Assembly (NCBI RefSeq): GCF_000373185.1
Contig: NZ_KB890685.1
Coordinates: 63,430 to 127,429 of the forward strand
Length of the DNA: 64,000 bases
Direction of reading: 5' to 3'
Source: Segatella paludivivens DSM 17968 = JCM 13650
GTDB lineage: Bacteria; Bacteroidota; Bacteroidia; Bacteroidales; Bacteroidaceae
Below the pieces are notes generated by a model. The model ran no database searches and was not told the origin of the DNA. It saw nothing but the letters and a program-made list of their open reading frames with translations. This document shows positions 1 to 7,128 of the stretch, in pieces; position 1 is the first letter of the stretch; every line of letters begins with the position of its first letter. The position numbers and the translations under genes are program-made.

Positions 1-467
1 TCACGAAACCATGTGTTTTCTGTGATAGCGATATATCCGCCAGGTTTTAAGAACTTTCTCCATTCCTCTAATCCGCGTTCGAATCCGATGTTGTATATTG
101 AACCCTCTGACCAGATAAGATCTAGTTCCTCTTCATGAAAGGGAAGGTGCTCCATATCTCCAACAATACCTTTAACTTTGTGTTGAAGGTTTAGATCCTT
201 AGACTTCTGATTGAATTTATGGATAAAATTCTCCCAGATATCAACGCCGATAATTTCGCAAGATGTATGTGTGCCCAACGTCATCGTTTGACCACCAGTA
301 CCACATCCAATATCTGCAATTTTGGAGTTGTCTGTGAGACCATCAATAAAGCTTAGTGCTTTTATTGTTTCTCGAGAGTTTCCAGGTCCCTGTCTCTCTG
401 TATTTGAAAAATATTCGTAAATGATGTTTAAGTCAAAATCATGAATTGATAGTTTGTTATTACTCAT
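1..467 (-). CDS. Class I SAM-dependent methyltransferase (3' end outside window)
   Basis: The reading frame opens at the ATG at 465-467 on the minus strand and runs off the left edge, so only about 155 residues are visible. The translation begins [14 protein letters not shown] and carries the glycine-rich motif I of class I methyltransferases ([11 protein letters not shown], about residues 48-58). A later acidic loop ([10 protein letters not shown]) binds the adenosyl ribose in this family. GDMEHLPF and [15 protein letters not shown] match the usual post-motif layout. It probably transfers a methyl group from S-adenosylmethionine to a small molecule; the substrate cannot be read from the sequence. 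It stands apart from the next gene, with a leader of about 180 bases containing two hairpins. The family call is firm and the substrate is unknown. Confidence 0.85.
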   Translation of the reverse strand, partial: MSNNKLSIHDFDLNIIYEYFSNTERQGPGNSRETIKALSFIDGLTDNSKIADIGCGTGGQTMTLGTHTSCEIIGVDIWENFIHKFNQKSKDLNLQHKVKGIVGDMEHLPFHEEELDLIWSEGSIYNIGFERGLEEWRKFLKPGGYIAITENTWFR

Positions 468-870
468 GTCATTAAAATTTGTGCATACAAAAAAGCATGT
501 TTTTACTTTCTATTTTGTATGCAATTGATATTATATTATTTACAATAAATTATCTTCTCGAAAATAAATTTCCGAGAAAAAAGCAGGGATAATTTGTGTA
601 AAAACTACACAAATTATTTACAATACAATATCCATGTAATGACTTAACATGCCACAAAGATATTAAATATACTTCAAATTACCAAAAAACACAGAATAAA
701 AATATTTTGGTTTTTGCCGATGATGCGATTTCTCAGCCTAATATGAAAAAGACCATTGTTCAGCAGATGTAAGTGCTGAATCATTAATGGTTTAGTATAT
801 GATAAATAAAATAAAAAATGTGGATCTGATGACTATCTCATCTGTAGTTGCAAAATAGCATTAGTAACAT
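468..870. other. Intergenic region upstream of the methyltransferase gene
   Basis: This stretch has no convincing reading frame. It holds a putative minus-strand promoter (655-688) and two hairpins between that promoter and the methyltransferase start. One pairs 589-600 with 606-617 (12 of 12 bases, 5-base loop). The other pairs 555-560 with 573-578. From 690 to 870 I see nothing beyond AT-rich sequence. Confidence 0.5.
655..688 (-). promoter_or_regulatory. Putative Bacteroidetes promoter for the methyltransferase gene
   Basis: On the minus strand a TATCTTTG -7 box (complement of 655-662) lies 20 bases after a T-rich TTG element (complement of about 683-688). The predicted start near 651 gives a leader of roughly 180 bases that includes both local hairpins. 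Confidence 0.45.
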
Positions 871-926
871 TAAAAAAAAACTTTATAACGTTTTAAAGTC
901 TGATGACAACGTTATAAAGCTTTTTG
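871..926 (-). terminator. Rho-independent terminator of the DUF1573 gene
   Basis: A perfect 12-base stem (881-892 with 908-919) is followed on the minus strand by a run of nine T. It lies just beyond the DUF1573 stop codon. The plus side also has a short T run, so it may work in both directions. Confidence 0.85.
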
Positions 927-962
927 TTTATTGTGTAAATGTAAATTCTAAAATGATGAGCT

Positions 963-1352
963 TTATTTAGCTTCGTTCATCATACCTTCTATATAAAGGC
1001 GTGTCATTTCTGTCTTACCGTTAGTACGTATTGTGATGCTTTTTTTGAATCTACCAGGAAATTTGCCAGCACCATTATAAGTAACCTTTATTTCACCTTT
1101 CTGTCCTGGCATTATTGGTGCCTTTGGATAAGAAGGAACAGTGCATCCACAGCTTGCTACAGCCTGATTGATAACAAGAGGACCATCACCAATATTTGTA
1201 AAAGTGAATGTTGTTTTTTGAACAGGATCTTTTTCAGAAAAAGTCCCAAGATCAACAGTCACCTTGTCAAATCGGATATCAGCTTCTTTTTGTGCAGAAG
1301 CCATTGTAAAAAATGCCATAAGCATCATTGCTATTGTAATAATCTTTTTCAT
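963..1352 (-). CDS. DUF1573 exported protein
   Basis: This 129-residue protein starts with a signal peptide (MKKIITIAMMLMAFFTMASA, cleavage near residue 20). The rest is one DUF1573 domain, an immunoglobulin-like beta fold very common in Bacteroidetes. The core pattern is visible: FDKVTVDLGTFSEKDP, then FTFTNIGDGPLVI, then SCGCTVPSYPKAPIMPG, then ITIRTNG. The conserved SCGCT element gives two closely spaced cysteines at about residues 68-70. The protein should be periplasmic or surface-located and no enzymatic role is known for the family. It is a single-gene unit with its own terminator, and a TACTTTTG -7 box lies on the minus strand at 1389-1396. The family call is firm and the function unknown. 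Confidence 0.9.
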   Translation of the reverse strand: MKKIITIAMMLMAFFTMASAQKEADIRFDKVTVDLGTFSEKDPVQKTTFTFTNIGDGPLVINQAVASCGCTVPSYPKAPIMPGQKGEIKVTYNGAGKFPGRFKKSITIRTNGKTEMTRLYIEGMMNEAK

Positions 1353-1502
1353 TGTCTCTAATTTTTCTAAATATGATTAATGTTATCGCAAAAGTAATAA
1401 AGATTTTGAATACTTATATGATAAAATCAGTTTTTTATAAAATATTAAACGTTCAATAAATTATGATGTTCTGATAAATATATACTTATGTATAATCAAA
1501 TC

Positions 1503-1541
1503 ATAAAAATAAATCCCTTCATCAATAAAGAGAAGGGATTT
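1503..1541 (-). terminator. Terminator of proS
   Basis: A perfect 10-base stem (1511-1520 with 1532-1541) is followed on the minus strand by a T-rich tail. It lies 26 bases past the proS stop codon. Confidence 0.85.
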
Positions 1542-1567
1542 AATTATGTATTCTTTAATTACTATTA

Positions 1568-3049
1568 TTAGTAACTTCTTGCTATAATTACACGACATTT
1601 TGCAGGCTTGCCTGATACCATGTCAATGCCTTCTGTTTGCTCGTAAGCAAATGGCACACATCTTATAGTAGCCTGAGTGTCTTCTTTAATCTTTGCTTCA
1701 GTTTCTTCTGTGCCATCCCAGTGACATAGATAGAAGCCTCCGCCTTTAACACGTTCTTTGAATTCATCATAGTTGTCACATTCGTAAATATGAGCATCAC
1801 GATATTTTCTTGCTTTCTCAAACATATTGTTCTGAATATCATCAAGCAAGTCTTTAACTCGCTCAACAATTCCGTCAAAGCTAACGTTCTCTTTTTCCAA
1901 AGTGTCACGTCGCATGATTTCGATCGTGTTGTTTTCCAAATCACGTCCACCCATTACTAGACGTACAGGAATACCTTTCAGTTCATAGTCAGCAAATTTG
2001 AATCCTGGTCTCTTGTTGTCAGAATCATCATATTTAACGCTTACTCCAAGTTCCTGTAGCTTGTCTATTACAGGTTGTAGTTTTGCTGAAATAGCATTGT
2101 GCTGCTCGTCACCCTTGAAAATAGGTACTATTACTACCTCAATAGGAGCTAGCTTTGGAGGAAGAACAAGTCCGTTGTCATCGCTATGAACCATTATGAG
2201 TGCACCCATAAGGCGTGTGCTCACTCCCCATGATGTTGCCCATACATATTCAGGCTTGTTTTCTTTGTTTAAGAATGTAACGTCGAAACTCTTTGCGAAG
2301 TTTTGTCCCAAGAAGTGACTTGTTCCGCTTTGTAGGGCCTTACCGTCCTGCATCATAGCTTCAATAGTATATGTGTCAAGTGCACCGGCAAAACGTTCAG
2401 TTTCGCTCTTAACACCTTGCAGTACAGGTACAGCCATCCAATTTTCAGCAAAGTCGGCATACACTTTAAGCATTTTCTGTGCTTCTGCTTCAGCCTCTTC
2501 GCGAGTAGCGTGTGCAGTATGGCCTTCTTGCCACAGAAATTCTGATGTGCGAAGGAAAGGACGTGTGCGCATTTCCCAACGCATAACGTTACACCACTGG
2601 TTGCACATTAGAGGAAGATCCCTCCAAGAATGTATCCATCCTCTATATGTATTCCATATAATAGTTTCAGAAGTAGGACGGATTATCAGTTCTTCATCAA
2701 GTTTAGCAGCTGGATCAACAACAACAGTCTTTCCATCCTCACTTGATTTTAGTCTGTAATGAGTTACAACAGCACATTCCTTGGCAAATCCTTTTACGTG
2801 TTCAGCTTCTTTACTAAGGAAACTCTTTGGAATTAAGAGAGGAAAGTATGCATTTTGCACACCTGTTTTTTTGAATTCTTTGTCAAGTTGCTCCTTCATT
2901 TTTTCCCAAATAGCGAAACCGTATGGTTTAATTACCATACAACCACGGACAGGTGCTTGTTCTGCTAGGTCTGCCTTTGATACCAAGTCGTTATACCACT
3001 GGCTATAGTTGTCAGCTCGCTTGGTAAGTTCTTTAAGTTCTTTTGCCAT
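1568..3049 (-). CDS. proS: Prolyl-tRNA synthetase, short (type 3) form
   Basis: This 493-residue cytoplasmic class II aminoacyl-tRNA synthetase charges tRNA(Pro) with proline using ATP. The class II motifs are visible: RPTSETIIW and the motif 2 loop [15 protein letters not shown] in the first half, and motif 3 [20 protein letters not shown] near residues 275-295. The anticodon-binding domain follows ([12 protein letters not shown] onward). There is no editing domain insertion between motifs 2 and 3, which together with the length marks the archaeal/eukaryal-like ProS type 3 found in Bacteroidetes. It is transcribed alone, with a TAATTTTG -7 box at 3081-3088 (minus strand) and a terminator downstream. 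The identification is secure. Confidence 0.97.
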   Translation of the reverse strand: MAKELKELTKRADNYSQWYNDLVSKADLAEQAPVRGCMVIKPYGFAIWEKMKEQLDKEFKKTGVQNAYFPLLIPKSFLSKEAEHVKGFAKECAVVTHYRLKSSEDGKTVVVDPAAKLDEELIIRPTSETIIWNTYRGWIHSWRDLPLMCNQWCNVMRWEMRTRPFLRTSEFLWQEGHTAHATREEAEAEAQKMLKVYADFAENWMAVPVLQGVKSETERFAGALDTYTIEAMMQDGKALQSGTSHFLGQNFAKSFDVTFLNKENKPEYVWATSWGVSTRLMGALIMVHSDDNGLVLPPKLAPIEVVIVPIFKGDEQHNAISAKLQPVIDKLQELGVSVKYDDSDNKRPGFKFADYELKGIPVRLVMGGRDLENNTIEIMRRDTLEKENVSFDGIVERVKDLLDDIQNNMFEKARKYRDAHIYECDNYDEFKERVKGGGFYLCHWDGTEETEAKIKEDTQATIRCVPFAYEQTEGIDMVSGKPAKCRVIIARSY

Positions 3050-3218
3050 TATATTAAGTTCTTATATTTTAATTTGTTTGCAAAATTACAAAAAAATGTT
3101 GGTAACCATCGTGTACAAATTAAAAAAAACATTATTTATTTTATTCTTACTCACAAACTTAGGTGAATATTGAATAATATAAGCTGTGCTTGGAAATATA
3201 AAATTTAAACAAGTTTTA

Positions 3219-3250
3219 TTTTGATTTTTCACTCATTTACTTTATCTTTG
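3219..3250 (+). promoter_or_regulatory. Promoter of the OmpA-family lipoprotein gene
   Basis: TTTTG (3219-3223), 19 bases, then TATCTTTG (3243-3250) is an excellent match to the Bacteroidetes housekeeping promoter. The start codon is 36 bases further on. Confidence 0.75.
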
Positions 3251-3286
3251 CAGTCAGATTACGTGTAACATAAATTATTAGAGATT

Positions 3287-3964
3287 ATGAAAAAATTAAA
3301 GATTGCCACATTAGGACTTTGTTTCCTAACAGTTTTTAGTTGCGCAACAAAGCAAGGTACAGGAGCTCTTATCGGCACAGGTGGTGGTGCTGTTCTAGGC
3401 GCAATTATTGGAAGAATTGCTGGTAACACAGCTGTTGGTGCTGCTATTGGTGGTGCTGTTGGTGCAGGAACTGGTGCCATTATTGGACATCATATGGATA
3501 AAGTTGCTGCAGAGGCTGCAAAGGTTAATAATGCAAAGGTTGAAGAGGTTACAGATGCTAATGGTCTGAAGGCTGTTAAAGTAACATTTGACAGTGGTAT
3601 TTTGTTTGCTACAAACAAGGCAATTTTGAATTCAGGTTCAAAGAATGACCTTTCTAAATTCTCTTCTGTATTAAAGAATAATTCTGACTGCCACGTAGAT
3701 ATCTATGGCCATACTGATAACACAGGTAATGATGGTATCAATATTCCATTGAGCAACAATCGTGCACAGAGTGTTGTAGATTACCTTAAGAGCTGTGGGG
3801 TATCACCTTATCAGTTCCAAAAGGTAGAAGGTAAGGGAAGTTCTTCTCCTGTTGCTGACAACACAACTGCTGCGGGACGTCAGCAGAACCGTAGAGTAGA
3901 AGTTTATCTGTATGCTAGTCCAGCTATGGTAAATGCTGCAAACAACGGAACTCTTTCAGAATAA
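3287..3964 (+). CDS. Glycine-zipper/OmpA-domain lipoprotein
   Basis: This 225-residue protein has a lipoprotein signal peptide ending at Cys19 (LTVFSC). Next comes a glycine-zipper segment (about residues 24-69) of alternating G, A and I residues that can pack in a membrane. The C-terminal OmpA-type peptidoglycan-binding domain (about 100-208) contains YGHTDNTG, the NNRAQSVVDYL helix and the closing NRRVEVYL strand. It should sit in the outer membrane and tether it to peptidoglycan, like YiaD/Pal-type proteins; that role is inferred from the domains. It is a single-gene unit with its own promoter and terminator. About 16 residues at the C-terminus after the domain are of unknown use. Confidence 0.92.
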   Translation: MKKLKIATLGLCFLTVFSCATKQGTGALIGTGGGAVLGAIIGRIAGNTAVGAAIGGAVGAGTGAIIGHHMDKVAAEAAKVNNAKVEEVTDANGLKAVKVTFDSGILFATNKAILNSGSKNDLSKFSSVLKNNSDCHVDIYGHTDNTGNDGINIPLSNNRAQSVVDYLKSCGVSPYQFQKVEGKGSSSPVADNTTAAGRQQNRRVEVYLYASPAMVNAANNGTLSE

Positions 3965-3988
3965 ATTAAGTTAAACAAATTTTAATAT

Positions 3989-4026
3989 TGGGGAGCATAC
4001 TGTTTTGGTGTGCCCCTATTTTTTTA
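3989..4026 (+). terminator. Terminator after the OmpA-family lipoprotein gene
   Basis: A GGGG...CCCC hairpin (3990-4014) with a two-base bulge and a GTGTG/CATAC inner stem is followed by a run of seven T. It ends four bases before the mtgA start codon. Confidence 0.75.
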
Positions 4027-4030
4027 GTAA

Positions 4031-4765
4031 ATGAAAACTAAAGTCTGGAAAATCGTTAGATGGGGAGTATCCTTGTTTTTTGCTTCAAGCATTTTGGCTG
4101 TAGTTGTGCTTCGTTTTATTCCCGTTTATTTCACGCCCTTAATGTTTATCAGATGTTTTCAGCAAGTAACCGAAGGTAAGAGCATGACGCTTCATCATCA
4201 TTGGGTTCCGATAGATGAGATATCTGATCATCTTCCTGTTGCTGTAATGGCAAGTGAAGATCAACGATTCTTGCTACATCATGGTTTTGATTATGATGCT
4301 ATTGAAAAGGCTGCTAAAAGAAATATTGAGGGAGGAAAGCGCAAATTGGGAGCAAGTACAATTAGTCAGCAAACTGCTAAAAATGTATTTTTGTGGCCAG
4401 GCCGTTCATGGGTGCGCAAGGGATTTGAAGTTTATTTCACAGCCCTTACTGAATTATTGTGGAGCAAGCAGCGTATAATGGAAGTGTATCTCAATTCTAT
4501 TGAGATGGGTGATGGCATATATGGTGCAGATGCTGTTGCCGAATATAATTTCGGTAAAAAGGCTGAAGATCTGAGTCGTTCTGATTGTGCGCTCATTGCA
4601 GCAACATTGCCTAATCCTCGTAAGTTCAGCAGTAAGAATCCTGGACGTTACACGCGTAAACGCCAAAGACAAATATTGAGTAATATGAAATTTATTCCAA
4701 GTTTCCCTAAAGAGGGTGAGGACTATAATCCTTCAACTTCAGCTGGTGGTGTTTACTCAAGATAA
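4031..4765 (+). CDS. mtgA: Monofunctional peptidoglycan glycosyltransferase
   Basis: This 244-residue GT51 enzyme polymerises lipid II into glycan strands at the outer face of the inner membrane. One N-terminal transmembrane segment (about 10-32) anchors it. The GT51 motifs are present in order: SEDQRF with the expected catalytic Glu76, [30 protein letters not shown], and [15 protein letters not shown]. There is no transpeptidase domain, so it is the monofunctional MtgA type and not a class A PBP. The helicase gene follows after 21 bases and is probably co-transcribed. Length and motifs are normal for the family. Confidence 0.95.
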   Translation: MKTKVWKIVRWGVSLFFASSILAVVVLRFIPVYFTPLMFIRCFQQVTEGKSMTLHHHWVPIDEISDHLPVAVMASEDQRFLLHHGFDYDAIEKAAKRNIEGGKRKLGASTISQQTAKNVFLWPGRSWVRKGFEVYFTALTELLWSKQRIMEVYLNSIEMGDGIYGADAVAEYNFGKKAEDLSRSDCALIAATLPNPRKFSSKNPGRYTRKRQRQILSNMKFIPSFPKEGEDYNPSTSAGGVYSR

Positions 4766-4786
4766 AAAAGTTTTTATATTTTTATA

Positions 4787-7093
4787 ATGCTCCTTGATGA
4801 ATTAAATAGCGGACAGCGTGCCGCAGTAGAATTTTGTTCTGGTCCGCAGTTGGTAATTGCCGGCGCTGGATCGGGAAAAACACGTGTGCTGACATATAAG
4901 ATAGCTTACCTGCTTGATGAGTTGAACTATATGCCATGGAATATATTGGCACTAACCTTTACGAATAAGGCTGCTGCGGAAATGAAAATTCGTATAGGTG
5001 GACTTGTAGGGCTTGAGAGGGCTCGTAGTTTGTATATGGGAACTTTTCATAGCATCTTCTCACGTATTTTGCGTTTTGAGGCTGAAAAGATTGGATATAA
5101 TTCTGCTTTTACCATATATGACGAAGCTGATAGCAGATCGCTTATCAAGAGTATCGTAAAAGAAATGGGCTTGGATGATAAGGCTTATAAACCAGCAAGT
5201 GTTCATTCGCGTATCAGCATGGCTAAAAACCATTTAGTGATGGCAGGGCAATATGCGAATGATAGAGAAGTGCTAGAACGTGACCGAAATTCAAAGTTAC
5301 CTGAAATTTATAAAATATACTTAGCTTATCAACAACGTTGTCAGAATGCTAACGCAATGGATTTTGATGATCTGCTTGTGATGACTTGGCGATTGTTTAA
5401 GGAGCATGAGGATATAAGAAAAAAATATTCTGAGCGTTTTAAGTATGTTCTTGTAGACGAGTATCAGGATACGAACTACGTGCAGCAGTGTATTGTGCAG
5501 CAACTTACCCAAGATAATAGACTCGTTTGCGTTGTAGGGGATGATGCACAGAGTATTTATGGATTTCGTGGAGCTAATATAGATAATATACTTGATTTTC
5601 AGAAAATATATCCTGAAAGTAAATTATTTAAGCTAGAACAGAATTATCGTTCAACGCAGCGGATCGTTCAGGCAGCAAATAGTCTTATAAGTCATAATCA
5701 GCGTCAGATTCATAAAGATGTGTTCAGTGATAATGAGGAAGGCGAAAAAATACTTTATAAGCCAGTCTACAGTGATAAGGAAGAAGCTGCCGTAGTATGC
5801 CGAGATATTAAACGAATTAAACGTAATGACTGTTGCGAATATAGTGATATCGCTATATTGTATCGTACAAATTCACAAAGCAGGAGCTTTGAGGAAGAGA
5901 TGCGTAAACAGGGAATACCTTATCGTATATTTGGTGGACTGAGTTTTTATCAGCGAAAGGAGATAAAAGATGTTCTGGCTTATTTTCGCGTTATCGTAAA
6001 TCCAGATGATGAGGAGGCTATAAAGAGAATTATCAATTATCCTGCAAGGGGAATAGGAAGCACAACAATAACAAAGATTGCATCTTGTGCACAGCAAAAT
6101 GCAATTAGTTTTTGGGAAGTTATTTGTCATCCTGTTAAGTATGGACTTTCTGTGAATAACGGAGCGATAACGAAACTCTCAAACTTTGCAGAACTGATTA
6201 ACGCTTTTATAGGTCGCTTAAATATAGATAATGCCTCAGATCTTGGTACCGATATTATAAAACAAAGCGGAATGAGTGGCGATATATTCGGTTCTAATGA
6301 TCCTGAAAGTCTTTCTCGTCAGGAAAACTTATCTGAATTTGCCAATGGACTTAAAGATTTCGTGGATATACGAATGGAAGAAGGTGATGTGGAACATCTC
6401 GGACTGATAGATTTTATACAGGAAGTTGCGCTTCTTACAGATTTGGATAGTGATGACGGAGAAGGTAGCCGTGTTAGTTTGATGACAATTCACGCAGCAA
6501 AAGGACTTGAATTCCCGACTGTATTCATTGTTGGAATGGAAGAAAATATTTTTCCAAGTCAGATGAGCCTCAATAGTATGAGGGAACTTGAAGAAGAACG
6601 AAGATTGTTTTATGTGGCAATAACTCGTGCTGAAAAGCATTGCATTCTTACAAGTGCTAAAAATAGGTGGAGATATGGTAAGATGGAGTTTGACACTCCT
6701 AGTAGATTTTTGAAAGATATTGATCCAAAATACATTGATGTTGAAGATGAAAGTTTGGATTTCGGTGGACTTAACACATTTGAACGTCCAAGGCAGACTC
6801 GTAAGATAGATACTTTCAAAAGCATATCTAATAAACCACAAAATGCCGAAGATAATATTCTGCGGACGACTCTGCAGCCTTTGAAAAAACAAATAGAGCC
6901 TACTACTACTAAACCTATGGAGCTGCCTAAAGGTTTGCATTTAGGTAGTGTCATAGAGCATCAGAGATTTGGAGTGGGTACAGTTGATAAATTGGAAGGA
7001 GAGGGTGAAAATCTTAAAGCTACAGTAAGTTTCAAAAATACTGGAACAAAAATGCTTCTTCTTAAATTCGCCCGTTTCACAATATTGAGTTAG
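4787..7093 (+). CDS. UvrD/PcrA-type superfamily 1 DNA helicase
   Basis: This 768-residue ATP-dependent 3'-5' DNA helicase acts in repair and in removing proteins or stalled forks. SF1 motifs run through it: Q motif LNSGQRAAVEF, Walker A AGAGSGKT (about 25-32), motif Ia TFTNKAAAEMK, motif II VDEYQDTN (about 222-229), motif III GDDAQSIYGFRGA, motif IV QNYRSTQ, motif V TIHAAKGLEF and motif VI EEERRLFYVAITRA. The C-terminal segment (LGSVIEHQRFGVGTV onward) matches the Tudor-like RNA polymerase-binding domain of PcrA/UvrD. PcrA, UvrD and Rep cannot be separated with certainty by eye; the tail favours PcrA/UvrD. The gene lies directly behind mtgA. Confidence 0.93.
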   Translation: MLLDELNSGQRAAVEFCSGPQLVIAGAGSGKTRVLTYKIAYLLDELNYMPWNILALTFTNKAAAEMKIRIGGLVGLERARSLYMGTFHSIFSRILRFEAEKIGYNSAFTIYDEADSRSLIKSIVKEMGLDDKAYKPASVHSRISMAKNHLVMAGQYANDREVLERDRNSKLPEIYKIYLAYQQRCQNANAMDFDDLLVMTWRLFKEHEDIRKKYSERFKYVLVDEYQDTNYVQQCIVQQLTQDNRLVCVVGDDAQSIYGFRGANIDNILDFQKIYPESKLFKLEQNYRSTQRIVQAANSLISHNQRQIHKDVFSDNEEGEKILYKPVYSDKEEAAVVCRDIKRIKRNDCCEYSDIAILYRTNSQSRSFEEEMRKQGIPYRIFGGLSFYQRKEIKDVLAYFRVIVNPDDEEAIKRIINYPARGIGSTTITKIASCAQQNAISFWEVICHPVKYGLSVNNGAITKLSNFAELINAFIGRLNIDNASDLGTDIIKQSGMSGDIFGSNDPESLSRQENLSEFANGLKDFVDIRMEEGDVEHLGLIDFIQEVALLTDLDSDDGEGSRVSLMTIHAAKGLEFPTVFIVGMEENIFPSQMSLNSMRELEEERRLFYVAITRAEKHCILTSAKNRWRYGKMEFDTPSRFLKDIDPKYIDVEDESLDFGGLNTFERPRQTRKIDTFKSISNKPQNAEDNILRTTLQPLKKQIEPTTTKPMELPKGLHLGSVIEHQRFGVGTVDKLEGEGENLKATVSFKNTGTKMLLLKFARFTILS

Positions 7094-7128
7094 AAGAATG
7101 AAAAGCTAGCTGCCTTTCATTCTTTTTC
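7094..7128 (+). terminator. Terminator of the helicase gene
   Basis: A perfect 10-base stem (7094-7103 with 7115-7124) is followed by T-rich sequence, starting right after the helicase stop codon. It overlaps the last codons of the convergent regulator gene. Confidence 0.8.

Noticed and set aside
1998..2759. Open frames on the plus strand opposite proS
   Set aside because: They are antisense shadows of a well-identified synthetase with no family match or promoter.
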